Assembly: GCA_002713145.1 (NCBI GenBank)
Contig: PAVS01000020.1
Coordinates: 62,001-126,000 of the forward strand
Source of the DNA: Halobacteriovoraceae bacterium
Lineage (GTDB): Bacteria; Bdellovibrionota; Bacteriovoracia; Bacteriovoracales; Bacteriovoracaceae
Reading direction: 5' to 3'
DNA: 64,000 nucleotides
The translations under genes were made by a program, and so were the position numbers. Below are positions 1 to 8,361 of the stretch, piece by piece. How positions within the stretch are numbered: the first letter of the stretch is position 1; every line of letters begins with the position of its first letter. The notes beneath the pieces are model-generated. The model did no database searches, had not been told where the DNA came from, and saw only the letters and a list, made by a program, of their open reading frames with translations.

Positions 1-635
1 TCAATGTACAACTGGTACGAGATGGTGGTGATCCCGTCGCTTTTGATCATGATTGCCGAGAAGGTATCTGTGGGATGTGCTCACTTATGATCAATGGCCA
101 GGCCCATGGACCAGAAAAACTCACCACAACTTGTCAGTTGCATATGAGAAGTTTTGAAGATCAAGATACGATTGTTATTGAACCTTTTAGAGCTGGTGCT
201 TTTCCTGTTCTCAAAGACCTTATGACTGACAGATCTTCATTTGATAAAGTTATTCAAGCAGGTGGTTACGTTTCAGTTAATACAGGAAACGCTCAAGACG
301 CGAATAATATTCCTGTCCCCAAAGAAAATGCTGACCTTGCGATGGACGCAGCAGCTTGTATTGGTTGTGGAGCTTGTGTCGCGAGCTGTCCTAACGCCAG
401 TGCCATGCTTTTTGCCAGTGCTAAAATCTCTCAATTGGCGCTTCTTCCCCAAGGGAAAGTTGAAGCCAGCAAAAGAGCCTCAAGCATGGTAGAAGCTATG
501 GATGAAGCAGGTTTTGGAAATTGCTCCAATCATGCTGAATGTGAAGCTTCTTGTCCAAAAGGAATTAACCTCTCTAATATCGCTCGTATGAACAGAGAGT
601 TTTTTAAAGCTAAGATTTTTTCAAGAAACGATTAA
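1..635 (+). CDS. sdhB: Succinate dehydrogenase/fumarate reductase iron-sulfur subunit (5' truncated by window edge)
   Basis: The reading frame is open from base 3, so the true start lies upstream of the window. The visible part carries a plant-type 2Fe-2S motif (CREGICGMC) with a fourth Cys in TTTCQLH, then [12 protein letters not shown] and a second cluster region ending CEASCPKGI for the 4Fe-4S and 3Fe-4S centres. This order is the SdhB/FrdB signature: electrons pass from the flavoprotein subunit to the membrane anchor and quinone on the inner face of the cytoplasmic membrane. The flavoprotein and anchor genes presumably lie upstream. A strong terminator follows the stop, so this is the last gene of its operon. 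Confidence 0.95.
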   Translation, partial: NVQLVRDGGDPVAFDHDCREGICGMCSLMINGQAHGPEKLTTTCQLHMRSFEDQDTIVIEPFRAGAFPVLKDLMTDRSSFDKVIQAGGYVSVNTGNAQDANNIPVPKENADLAMDAAACIGCGACVASCPNASAMLFASAKISQLALLPQGKVEASKRASSMVEAMDEAGFGNCSNHAECEASCPKGINLSNIARMNREFFKAKIFSRND

Positions 636-648
636 TAAACTTGTTAGG

Positions 649-673
649 GGCCATCTTTAGGATGGCCTTTTTT
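649..673 (+). terminator. Rho-independent terminator after sdhB
   Basis: A 7-bp stem GGCCATC/GATGGCC with a 5-nt loop is followed by six T. It starts 14 nt after the sdhB stop. The T-run ends only 2 nt before the ATG of the next gene at 676, so the hairpin is also the immediate 5' flank of that gene. Confidence 0.85.
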
Positions 674-675
674 AT

Positions 676-1800
676 ATGAATCTTATCCATCAGCTCTCTG
701 AGCAAATTCAAAAAAATATTATTACCACCCGTGATGGTAAATTTCTCCAAGCTGGAGACCATCAATTCCAAAGTTTTTGGACGAGAGATTTTTGTTGGGC
801 AAGTTTTGGTCTTGTGGCGATCAAAGAATATGAAGTCGTTAAAAACCATCTCCAACATTTATTGGATCGTATGAATACACAAGGCCTTATCCCTCGAATC
901 TTAGAAACAGGTCGCTCAGATAGAACCGTTGTATTGAATACGGTTTTTCGCTTCCTTCCGAGAAGGTATCTTATCTCAAAGCATAATAGGAAAATTAAAG
1001 CAGAACACTACGGAGAGCATGGAACTCTTTCCATTGATTCGAATGCTTTAGTGATTCTAGCTTTTATAAATTACGTGGAAGCATCAGGTGATCACAAATT
1101 CTTAGAAGATAATAAAGACAAACTTCTTCAATGTTTTAAATTCTATAAAAATCGCTTAGATAATGGACTTGTCTTCCAAAAAGAGTTTGAAGATTGGCAA
1201 GATAGTGCCAAACGTGCAGGCAAAACTTTTTATACTAACCTGCTCTATTTTCAAGCCTGTAAGAAGCTCTCTGAGCATGGAGTTATAGCTGCAAAGCTAG
1301 CTGAAATAAAAAGTAAAATTCATCGTACCTTTTTTACCAATGGACTCTACAGAAGCGTAGAACATTTAGATATTATGAGTACCGAAGCTAATTATCTCGC
1401 TATCATCTGGGATTTTCTCCCTGCTGACCAAGGGGCTAAAGTTTATAAGAAACTGGCTGCCCAAAAATTTCATAGCAAAGAATTTCCCCTTTGCTCTGTT
1501 CCCACATACCCATCCCATGAAATCTCCTGGACAACAAAAATTGTTGGTCTGAGTCGTTATCACGATCACATGCTGTGGTCTTGGATATTGGGCCTTAAAC
1601 TACTCGCAGCTAAAAAACTGAACCTTAGCTCGGAAACTCAGGCCCTTGAGAACTTACTGATTGAGCTCATCTCTGAAAACGAATTTTTATTTGAAATCTA
1701 CCGAGTAAATGACCTCACCCCTTTCAAAAATCCACTTTATTACTCAGAGCATCCATTCAGTTGGGGGCTAGGCATTAATCTTTGGGCGCTGAAGAGTTAA
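676..1800 (+). CDS. Six-hairpin glycosidase-like protein (amylo-1,6-glucosidase/GH63/GH100-like)
   Basis: This 374-aa protein has no signal peptide. It has features of (alpha/alpha)6-barrel glycosidases: a WTRDF motif near residues 35-39, FEDWQDS near 175, and a C-terminal SWGLGINLWAL. WTRD and DW..D-type motifs are seen in neutral invertases, amylo-alpha-1,6-glucosidases and GH63 enzymes, where acidic residues act in glycosidic bond hydrolysis. The substrate cannot be told from sequence. The gene stands alone. Its ATG lies just behind the sdhB terminator, and the only SD candidate (AGGATGG) is inside the terminator's 3' arm. Confidence is good for the fold class and low for the reaction. Confidence 0.55.
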   Translation: MNLIHQLSEQIQKNIITTRDGKFLQAGDHQFQSFWTRDFCWASFGLVAIKEYEVVKNHLQHLLDRMNTQGLIPRILETGRSDRTVVLNTVFRFLPRRYLISKHNRKIKAEHYGEHGTLSIDSNALVILAFINYVEASGDHKFLEDNKDKLLQCFKFYKNRLDNGLVFQKEFEDWQDSAKRAGKTFYTNLLYFQACKKLSEHGVIAAKLAEIKSKIHRTFFTNGLYRSVEHLDIMSTEANYLAIIWDFLPADQGAKVYKKLAAQKFHSKEFPLCSVPTYPSHEISWTTKIVGLSRYHDHMLWSWILGLKLLAAKKLNLSSETQALENLLIELISENEFLFEIYRVNDLTPFKNPLYYSEHPFSWGLGINLWALKS

Positions 1801-1809
1801 GCGCCCTTT
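1784..1809 (+). terminator. Weak hairpin terminator overlapping the stop codon of the glycosidase-like gene
   Basis: GGGCGCT and AGCGCCC form a 7-bp GC-rich stem with a 9-nt loop containing the TAA stop. Only three T follow, so termination may be weak or Rho-assisted. Confidence 0.5.
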
Positions 1810-1879
1810 CATTACCCAATAAGAGCTTTTTTTGATATGTTTGGCTTTAATAAGGGATAGTAAAGCTAGGGTTAATTAT

Positions 1880-1918
1880 ATGGCCGAAACGAGAGCAGAA
1901 GAACAGAACTATATATGA
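1880..1918 (+). CDS. Possible 12-codon leader ORF translationally coupled to the SprT-like gene
   Basis: An ATG at 1880 opens a 12-codon frame (MAETRAEEQNYI). Its TGA overlaps the ATG of the next gene as ATGA at 1915-1918. A TAGGG element lies about 9 nt upstream, whereas the downstream gene has only a weak purine-rich SD of its own. The arrangement fits translational coupling, but the frame is short enough to arise by chance. Confidence 0.3.
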   Translation: MAETRAEEQNYI

Positions 1919-3003
1919 AAATTTTTTCAGAAAATTTCTTTATACACGCTCAAAAATGTGAAGGGTTTCTCAAAGAGATACTACAAACTGAATGTGGATT
2001 CAATGTGAGAAGATCTCGTTTTGAATATAGAAGCTATACCTATCCTATTCATATCGTCTTTTTTGAGGGCACTCAAAAGCTAGGCTATTTTGATCCTCAT
2101 ACTTATCAAATAGGCCTTCATTCAGATCTCATTTACTCAACCAAAGATGAGGTGTTAAAGAATATTCTCAGACATGAACTTGCTCATTACTTGCAGTTCA
2201 TCGCCAGTGGAAGTGTTGCTCTCCCTCATGGAGAAGAATTTTTAAACATCTGTCGTCAATATAAATGGGGAGAAGCCGTTGAAAAAGCAAGCCTTGATAT
2301 TCAGCTGGCCAATGACAAGTTAGAAGGTAATCTTGAATTAGAAAAGATGATGAAAAAAGTAAAAGCTCTTTTGAGCCTGGCGGCAAGTGATAATGAGCAT
2401 GAAGCTCAACTCGCCACCATCAAGGCAAATGAATTAATCTTGAAATACAATTTAAAGCATTTTGAATCGGGGAATAAAAATATCTATTCTCACACACTAC
2501 TTGTTGCTAAAAGAAAAAATGCTAAGCTCACTTGCATATATGATATTTTAAAACATTTTATGGTCAAGCCCATACTCATCTATGGAAAAAGACAAGTCGC
2601 TCTTGAAGTCAGTGGGACTAAAGATTCAATTGAGCTGGCTGAATATGTCGCACATTTTCTCGATGAAGAGTTGGAGAAGTTATTTAAAGCAAGAGCTGAT
2701 CTCAAAGGAACGAGAGCAAAGAATTCTTTTTTCTATGGAATTGCGAAAGGCTATGAGGAAAAAGTAATAGGTATTCAAGACAGCTTAAATAAAGATCAAA
2801 AAATGGCACTCGTCAGAGCACAGACTCATCTCAATTCTCAACTTCACTTAATTTATCGTAGAGTTGCCCAAACAACATCAAGTGCAAGAACTGATGAGGC
2901 GGCTTATTCCAGTGGTAAAAAAGCGGGTAAAAATCTCACGATTCAATCCGTATTAAAAAAATCAAATTCAAAATCAAAATTTCTTCCTTGGGGACGCTCA
3001 TGA
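1915..3003 (+). CDS. SprT-like zinc metallopeptidase fused to DUF2786
   Basis: This is a 362-aa cytoplasmic protein. The N-terminal half has an SprT-like zincin site, HELAH at about residues 87-91, with a further His in PHGEEF near 105 as a likely third zinc ligand. A DUF2786 segment follows at about 142-180 (KVKALLSLAAS... ATIKANELILKY). SprT/Spartan-type domains are zinc proteases; the DUF2786 role is unknown. The C-terminus is Ser/Lys-rich. The gene is first in a tight operon with the alcohol dehydrogenase (ATGA overlap), DUF423 and a small lipoprotein. Domain assignment is fairly sure; activity is inferred from the intact HExxH. Confidence 0.7.
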   Translation: MKIFSENFFIHAQKCEGFLKEILQTECGFNVRRSRFEYRSYTYPIHIVFFEGTQKLGYFDPHTYQIGLHSDLIYSTKDEVLKNILRHELAHYLQFIASGSVALPHGEEFLNICRQYKWGEAVEKASLDIQLANDKLEGNLELEKMMKKVKALLSLAASDNEHEAQLATIKANELILKYNLKHFESGNKNIYSHTLLVAKRKNAKLTCIYDILKHFMVKPILIYGKRQVALEVSGTKDSIELAEYVAHFLDEELEKLFKARADLKGTRAKNSFFYGIAKGYEEKVIGIQDSLNKDQKMALVRAQTHLNSQLHLIYRRVAQTTSSARTDEAAYSSGKKAGKNLTIQSVLKKSNSKSKFLPWGRS

Positions 3004-4151
3004 ATAATTTTTCTTTTTTTAACCCGGTCCAAATTCACTTTGGCAAACAACAAATAGCCAAACTGGCCCAAATCATCCCCCCCCATGCACGAGTGCTATT
3101 GACCTATGGTGGAGGGTTTATAAAAAACAATGGCATTTATGAACAAGTTACAAATGCTCTCGCCCACCATGAAATATACGAGTTTGGTGGGATAGAGTCT
3201 AATCCCCAATACGACACCCTTATTAAGGCCCGTGATCTTGCCAGAGAAAAAGAGATCACTTTTCTCCTCGCTGTTGGTGGTGGAAGTGTCATTGATGGAA
3301 CTAAATTTATTGCTGCAAGTATCAAGCAACCCAATGATCCTTGGGATATATTAGCTAAAAATGAAAAAATTAACTCCGTTGTGCCCTTTGGATCAGTGCT
3401 TACTCTACCTGCAACAGGAAGTGAGATGAATAGCTTCTCTGTGATAACACGAGGAGAGGAAAAACTAGGTTTTGGGGGAGATCCAAGACTCTTTCCAAAG
3501 TTTTCCATTCTTGACCCCGAAGTGACCTATTCTCTTCCTGAAAAACAACTGGGCAATGGCATTGTTGATGCTTTTATCCACGTCCTTGAACAATATCTAA
3601 CAAACGATATAAACACTCCCCTACAAGATCGATTTGCTGAAGGGATTTTGCTTACTTTAATTGATGAAGCTCCTAAAGTTATTGAACTTAAAGATGATTA
3701 TGATTCCAGAGCAAACTTTATGTGGGCGGCTACCAATGCCCTTAATGGGCTTATAGGTGCAGGCACCGTACATGACTGGGCCACCCATATGATTGGACAT
3801 GAACTCACAGCACTCCATGGTATTGACCACGCAAGAACTTTGGCGCTAGTGCTCCCAAGTTTATTGCGCTTTCAAAAGGACCATAAAAATCAAAAGCTCT
3901 TGCAATACGCTCACAATGTCTGGGGAATTAAAGCATCCACACCAGAAGAGACTATCGAGAATGCTATTACCGCAACCGAAGATTTTTTCAATAGTGTGGG
4001 GGTCCCTACGAGACTGAAAGCCTATAATATTGGCGAAGCTGAGATCGAAAAAATAGTTGCAGCTGTTTCAAAGCATCATCCTTATGGACTTAGTGAGCAT
4101 CGAAATTTAAAATCTCAAGAAATTCAATCTATACTTAAGGCGGCTATTTAA
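3000..4151 (+). CDS. Iron-containing alcohol dehydrogenase (YqhD/butanol dehydrogenase type)
   Basis: This 383-aa protein is an NAD(P)H-dependent group III alcohol dehydrogenase, probably an aldehyde reductase. The nucleotide-binding part contains GGGSVIDGTKFIA. Candidate metal ligands match the YqhD pattern: Asp and His in GIVDAFIHVLEQ, His in MIGHELTA and His in GIDHARTLA. I chose the ATG at 3000: it has GGGGAC just upstream and overlaps the previous stop as ATGA, whereas the upstream TTG at 2988 has no SD. The coding sequence contains an unusual run of eight C at 3077-3084. Substrate unknown. Confidence 0.88.
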   Translation: MNNFSFFNPVQIHFGKQQIAKLAQIIPPHARVLLTYGGGFIKNNGIYEQVTNALAHHEIYEFGGIESNPQYDTLIKARDLAREKEITFLLAVGGGSVIDGTKFIAASIKQPNDPWDILAKNEKINSVVPFGSVLTLPATGSEMNSFSVITRGEEKLGFGGDPRLFPKFSILDPEVTYSLPEKQLGNGIVDAFIHVLEQYLTNDINTPLQDRFAEGILLTLIDEAPKVIELKDDYDSRANFMWAATNALNGLIGAGTVHDWATHMIGHELTALHGIDHARTLALVLPSLLRFQKDHKNQKLLQYAHNVWGIKASTPEETIENAITATEDFFNSVGVPTRLKAYNIGEAEIEKIVAAVSKHHPYGLSEHRNLKSQEIQSILKAAI

Positions 4152-4531
4152 TGGTTAAATCAGATAAACACATACTTATTCTTGCAAGTGTCGCCCTAGG
4201 CCTTGCCGTTCTCATTGGAGCCTTTGGTGCTCATGGACTGGAGAAAATAGCCAGTGCTAAAGCCCTCAAGACCTTTCAAACCGGAGTGCAATATCATTAT
4301 TATCATGGGTTTGCTTTATTCATTTTGGCCATCATCGCTGGGGTCTATAAAATAGATGTTCAAAAACCTGCTTTATTATTTTTATTGGGAATTTTTCTGT
4401 TCTCGTTTAATTGCTATCTATATGCCATGACTCAAGTGAAGACTTTTGCTATGATTGTTCCCTTTGGTGGTGTGAGTTTTGTCGCAGGTTGGTTTACGCT
4501 GGCCTATATTATTAAGAAAGGAATCAGATGA
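4151..4531 (+). CDS. DUF423 (YgdD-like) small integral membrane protein
   Basis: This 126-aa protein has about four hydrophobic helices. It carries the DUF423 signature: an N-terminal LASVALGLAVLIGAFGAHGL segment, then TFQTGVQYHYYHGFAL. These proteins are inner-membrane proteins of unknown function. The start ATG overlaps the preceding TAA (TAATG), and its own stop overlaps the next gene's start (ATGA), so it is translated as part of the alcohol dehydrogenase operon. Confidence 0.85.
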   Translation: MVKSDKHILILASVALGLAVLIGAFGAHGLEKIASAKALKTFQTGVQYHYYHGFALFILAIIAGVYKIDVQKPALLFLLGIFLFSFNCYLYAMTQVKTFAMIVPFGGVSFVAGWFTLAYIIKKGIR

Positions 4532-4887
4532 AATATTTTGTAGCGCTTACTCTTTTAGTTTTAGTATCTTGTACTCAAAAATACGAAACCTACCATGTTA
4601 TTTCTAAGAGTCATTTCAATAAAGATGATTACGAAGCCCCTGTTACGAAAAAGATGTATCCTGGAGAAAAAGTCACGAAAGATTATTGTGAAGGCCAAGT
4701 GCTCTTTAGTTCAAATGCAAAGAAAGCCACCGATAGAGCTCTTACCGATATAGTGAGAACGACTTGTTCAGATGATGAATATTTGCTTAATAGTAAAGTG
4801 ACAGAAACTTGGTGGACCACAATTATTTACTCGCGCTCATGTGTTGAGCTTGAAACCTATTGCCCAAGAAAAATGCCTAAGCGTTAA
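4528..4887 (+). CDS. Small putative lipoprotein
   Basis: This 119-aa protein begins with a short signal peptide and a lipobox ending at Cys15 (LVLVSC). The mature part has several Cys and no family I recognise. It is the last gene of the SprT-like/alcohol dehydrogenase/DUF423 operon, joined by ATGA. Its 3' end overlaps by 11 nt the convergent membrane-protein gene at 4877-5299. Role unknown. Confidence 0.7.
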   Translation: MKYFVALTLLVLVSCTQKYETYHVISKSHFNKDDYEAPVTKKMYPGEKVTKDYCEGQVLFSSNAKKATDRALTDIVRTTCSDDEYLLNSKVTETWWTTIIYSRSCVELETYCPRKMPKR

Positions 4888-5299
4888 TCTTTGGTTTTTG
4901 AAGAATATGGGAAAAGATTCCGGCTAAAAAGAAAAAATAAGCTTTTTGATAATTAAGCGATCCGCCTAAGACTCCATACATCACTCCAAGAATAGTCACT
5001 GCTTCACTCATGGCCCAACCTATTATATAGAAGGAAAATGATTGAGGATTAAACTTTCGAGTCATTTTATCTACCGCCATTTGATTGGCCTTATTAAATG
5101 CAACTCTAGAAAAAACAAGCATTGCTACGGCCAGTGCAACTAAAATATATGTCATTCCTGGAGGAAAGTTCACATCCCTTTCAATAAAAAGATAGTACTT
5201 GCTGACAAAGATGATAATAAGCTGGGAACTAAGAAGGGCAATCCAAAGCACCAGTAGAACATTTTTATTTTGATTTTGACTTTGATTTTCGTTTTCCAC
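4877..5299 (-). CDS. Four-helix membrane protein of unknown function
   Basis: This 140-aa protein has an Asn/Gln-rich N-terminal tail of about 12 residues and four hydrophobic segments (roughly 13-38, 49-68, 88-113, 119-132). The start is a GTG overlapping the queE TAG stop (TAGTG), so it is translationally coupled to queE. No transporter motif is recognised. Coupling to queE invites, but does not prove, a link with queuosine precursor metabolism. Confidence 0.65.
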   Translation of the reverse strand: MENENQSQNQNKNVLLVLWIALLSSQLIIIFVSKYYLFIERDVNFPPGMTYILVALAVAMLVFSRVAFNKANQMAVDKMTRKFNPQSFSFYIIGWAMSEAVTILGVMYGVLGGSLNYQKAYFFFLAGIFSHILQKPKINA

Positions 5300-6006
5300 T
5301 AAACGTCTTTTTTCTCAGGTCCGTAAATCCATTTATGTTGCTGACCGATAAAGCGAAAGGGAGCTCCATAACTTTGGTTCAACTCAAGGATTTGAATAAA
5401 TCGTTCTCTAGGAAATTCTTCGTGTGGCTCAAAACAAGGAGTGATAACCCAATTCAGGTTAGCTTTCACTTCGTCACTCATATTAGAATAGATATCAAAT
5501 ATAAATTCAAAGTCTTTTTTATCACTAATCACTGATTTGATTTGAGTTTTACTTTGATATTGCTCAGTCATTTTTTGAAGATTTCTGAGAGGAGTTTTTA
5601 CTCCTGTGGATGGTGTTTTAAAATCAAAACTAACAAAGTCTACGATATCAAAAACCTTATCAACCACACGAGAACCAGAAGCTTCAATATTGATATAAAA
5701 ATTTTTCTTTTTTAATTCACCTGCAAGCAACTCAACTTGATCAGAATGTTTGGGATGAAGGGGGTCCCCTCCCGTAATTGAAATTCTGTTGACACGACCG
5801 TGTTCTCTTTGAGCAAGTTTTTCTATTTGAGTTAAAACTTCGCTCAACTCTAATTCAGGTCCGCTAAAATCCCACGTCTCTTTTGAGTCACAATTTATAC
5901 AACCGATAGCACATCCCTGGAAGCGCACAAATATTTGCGGCTTGCCAATATGAGCGCCTTCACCTTCGGTGGCCAAATAAATAGAGTTAATCAAAAACTT
6001 CTTCAT
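5299..6006 (-). CDS. queE: 7-carboxy-7-deazaguanine synthase (radical SAM)
   Basis: This 235-aa enzyme of preQ0/queuosine biosynthesis converts 6-carboxytetrahydropterin to 7-carboxy-7-deazaguanine. The N-terminus matches QueE: SIYLATEGEGAHIGKP, then FQGCAIGCINCDSKETW. Its C-x3-C-x2-C holds the 4Fe-4S/SAM cluster. GGDPLHP follows as a SAM-binding element. An AGGAT SD precedes the ATG, and an extended -10 promoter lies just upstream. A tgt gene is found in the same window at 13959, consistent with a queuosine pathway. Confidence 0.9.
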   Translation of the reverse strand: MKKFLINSIYLATEGEGAHIGKPQIFVRFQGCAIGCINCDSKETWDFSGPELELSEVLTQIEKLAQREHGRVNRISITGGDPLHPKHSDQVELLAGELKKKNFYINIEASGSRVVDKVFDIVDFVSFDFKTPSTGVKTPLRNLQKMTEQYQSKTQIKSVISDKKDFEFIFDIYSNMSDEVKANLNWVITPCFEPHEEFPRERFIQILELNQSYGAPFRFIGQQHKWIYGPEKKDV

Positions 6007-6028
6007 AGTATCCTGTTAAGTGCGGGAA

Positions 6029-6037
6029 TTTATAGCA
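6029..6037 (-). promoter_or_regulatory. Extended -10 promoter for queE
   Basis: Read on the minus strand the sequence is TGCTATAAA, an extended -10. The expected start site leaves a leader of about 16 nt that includes the queE SD. No convincing -35 is seen, as is common for extended -10 promoters. Confidence 0.45.
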
Positions 6038-6084
6038 TAGTTTTTCTGGATATTAAATACTTACCTAAATTATGTAATTCACTG

Positions 6085-6099
6085 TGTAAAAGTTTTACA
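6085..6099. promoter_or_regulatory. Palindromic operator candidate between divergent queE and lipoprotein genes
   Basis: TGTAAAA and TTTTACA are arranged as an inverted repeat around a single central base. The element sits in the 147-bp divergent intergenic region, the typical position of a transcription factor site. The regulator is unknown. Confidence 0.35.
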
Positions 6100-6153
6100 A
6101 CCCTCTCTTAAATTTGGCAAAATAAGGTTATATAAAGTGTTTAAATAAGGAAC

Positions 6154-6981
6154 ATGATGAAGAATATATTGGTTTTTAGCTTACTTACGTCGATTTTGGT
6201 GTCGTGCATTGATGCGGCGAACAATTCACGTAACAAAGATGATGGCAAAAATGTGAGAGACACCAGAGCTGGAAGCGGTGATAAATTAGCCGGAGTAAAA
6301 TCTCAGTTCTTTAGAAATGTTGGAAAAGACCAACTCACTACCAATCAGATGATAGCTAAAATCAAAGAAGATAATCTCGTAGACTACCGCTTAATTCCTA
6401 ACCCCGATTCAGATCATGACTTAATGGTGGGATTACAGATGCAAAATCTTGAGAACTGCGGGATGCTGCTTACTGCTGATAGTATTAAGGATCGTATCAA
6501 TCATTGTATTGAGAAAAATGGCGATAACTCAACTTGGGACGGAAGTGTTCAAGGGAACTCTGGTGAAGGTCGTTGGCAACTCGTCTATTTCGATAAAAAT
6601 GAAGATGACTCTTCTCCATCGAGAGAAGCCATTTGGCAAGATGAGTCGACAGGTCTGCTTTGGAGTCATGGCCTTGGAAAAGCAAATTGGGAAACCGCTA
6701 GCGGCAGTGATGTAGCAAAAGAAGATTTTATTTGCAATCAAATTGAAACTCTCCCCGCTGATGAAGTAAAATGGGCATTGCCTACACGAAATGTTTTTTT
6801 ACAAGCTGATCTAAACGGAGCTAGATTTGTGCTTCCTGATACGGCAGAATATTACTGGACAGCAACTAAGAACAATCGAACGCAGCAAGCTTGGGCGATT
6901 GAACAATCAACCGGAAAACTCACAAGCCTTGATGAAATGAGTCAGCGTAAAGTGAGATGTGTGGGATTTCCCATAAAATAG
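6154..6981 (+). CDS. Lipoprotein with DUF1566/Lcl-type C-terminal domain
   Basis: This 275-aa protein has a signal peptide and a lipobox ending at Cys18 (LVSC). The C-terminal half fits DUF1566: WQDESTGLLWS, then ALPTRNVF, YYWTATKNN and KVRCVGF. That fold is related to Legionella collagen-like protein C-terminal domains and is found in many secreted proteins. It is probably outer-membrane or periplasmic. A second in-frame ATG follows directly at 6157. It is first in a four-gene plus-strand run with the zinc-ribbon, GNAT-like and globin-like genes. Confidence 0.7.
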   Translation: MMKNILVFSLLTSILVSCIDAANNSRNKDDGKNVRDTRAGSGDKLAGVKSQFFRNVGKDQLTTNQMIAKIKEDNLVDYRLIPNPDSDHDLMVGLQMQNLENCGMLLTADSIKDRINHCIEKNGDNSTWDGSVQGNSGEGRWQLVYFDKNEDDSSPSREAIWQDESTGLLWSHGLGKANWETASGSDVAKEDFICNQIETLPADEVKWALPTRNVFLQADLNGARFVLPDTAEYYWTATKNNRTQQAWAIEQSTGKLTSLDEMSQRKVRCVGFPIK

Positions 6982-6989
6982 GAATTTAT

Positions 6990-7346
6990 ATGTCATTTGA
7001 GACCGACAAGGAAGAGGTCGTACGAGATACATTAAAAAAAATCGAGCGCATGAAAAATGCTGCTGGAAAAACCTTATTTCGCCAGGACCTGCAAGAAGAA
7101 ATTCAATTACAAATCAAAGTCGATAACAGCCTTCCCCATGGTCGTTTTTATCCTAGTGAAGTATACCCGGGCCAGTGGAGAGCCACTGAACAAACTTTTA
7201 AGGCGATGAAAAAGAATATTTTTGCACTTGGTGACGATATCGATGAACTCAAACACGAATATAAATGTGAGAGCTGTAGTGAAGTTTTAGATATTCAATT
7301 TTGGAATTTTTGTCCTTTTTGCGGAGAAAGTTTTAAGTATGAGTAA
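6990..7346 (+). CDS. Small protein with C-terminal zinc ribbon
   Basis: This is a 118-aa cytoplasmic protein. The C-terminus has two Cys pairs, CESC and CPFCG, about 18 residues apart, typical of a zinc ribbon. The N-terminal part is helical and charged. I chose the ATG at 6990 because AGGAAT lies just upstream. The end overlaps the next start at 7339. No family recognised. Confidence 0.65.
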   Translation: MSFETDKEEVVRDTLKKIERMKNAAGKTLFRQDLQEEIQLQIKVDNSLPHGRFYPSEVYPGQWRATEQTFKAMKKNIFALGDDIDELKHEYKCESCSEVLDIQFWNFCPFCGESFKYE

Positions 7347-8361
7347 AATAATCACTCAAAAATATACAAGTGTGAGCGAAATAGACTTAGAGTTTATCTC
7401 TCCACTCGAAGAATTGCTTGAGGGTAAAATTCCAAGCTTTGAATTTATCACAAACGCTGAAAAACTTGCGAGCCCGGACACAAAATTTAATTATTTTTTG
7501 TTCTTTGGAAACCAAACCAATGCTCCCATTGGCTTTGCTCAAATAAAACTCGTTAAAGATGCTCCTCAAAAAAAAGGCTTTCTCCAAAGGCTTCTCAAGA
7601 AAAATTCACCTGCAAGAGAAATAAATGAGAATGCTGCTTTTTGGAATATATCCGGAACTAAAGGTGATGGTATAGTTTTTAACCCTAAATACTCTCAGCA
7701 TATTGGAGAAAAAACAACTCAGGTTTTTAAAGACATTATCGAGCGTGAAGACGTTTACTTTCAAAAAATCAACTTTTCAGAGCGCTATCAAAAAAATCTC
7801 ATCACTTCAGATGCTATCAAATCGAGTTCTCAGAATGAACACATTGTTATTGATAGTTTGTTAAAGAACAAAAGCTCCTACGAAGAGTACTTGAGCTCTC
7901 TTGCTGATGGAACTAAAAATCAAATCATTCAATCATGGAAGTATTCACAAAGAGAGCTTGCTTTTAAAATGGGAGAATACGAGAATCTCAAGGAAGCTTT
8001 TCACTATAAAAAACGTGGAGGCGAACAGCTTAAACAATTAAAGCAAAATGAAAAGTTCAAATTGTATAATCTTAAAAATGCTCAGATGGCATTTTTAACT
8101 TTTGAAACAGAAGTTGAAATTAAGGCACTCTCCTTCTTTATTAAGGGTACCGGAGGTCATTACTTCTACGACTCAATCATTTTAGATGAATCCTTACCGG
8201 AGTTGATACCTCATCAACAAGTGATTATGCATTTCTTCGAACAAACAGAAGGAAATCGCCTTCATTATTTGGGAGAAGAGCTGCAACAAGATTATCTTCT
8301 CAAGCTTGGGTTCACATACACGAAACAATATAGTTACACAGTAAAGAAAAATGACCATTAA
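7339..8361 (+). CDS. Uncharacterised protein, possibly acetyltransferase-like
   Basis: This 340-aa soluble protein has no signal peptide. The layout has a faint GNAT/FemAB look: an N-terminal segment FGNQTNAPIGFAQIKLV, and a C-terminal half with beta-rich stretches ending QDYLLKLGFTYTKQYSY. No catalytic motif is diagnostic. It overlaps the zinc-ribbon gene by 8 nt and the globin-like gene by 11 nt, so the three are probably made together. The function is unassigned. Confidence 0.5.
   Translation: MSKIITQKYTSVSEIDLEFISPLEELLEGKIPSFEFITNAEKLASPDTKFNYFLFFGNQTNAPIGFAQIKLVKDAPQKKGFLQRLLKKNSPAREINENAAFWNISGTKGDGIVFNPKYSQHIGEKTTQVFKDIIEREDVYFQKINFSERYQKNLITSDAIKSSSQNEHIVIDSLLKNKSSYEEYLSSLADGTKNQIIQSWKYSQRELAFKMGEYENLKEAFHYKKRGGEQLKQLKQNEKFKLYNLKNAQMAFLTFETEVEIKALSFFIKGTGGHYFYDSIILDESLPELIPHQQVIMHFFEQTEGNRLHYLGEELQQDYLLKLGFTYTKQYSYTVKKNDH

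Noticed and set aside
2988-2999. TTG as start of the iron alcohol dehydrogenase
   Set aside because: The SD GGGGAC overlaps this codon and fits the ATG at 3000, which also overlaps the previous stop.
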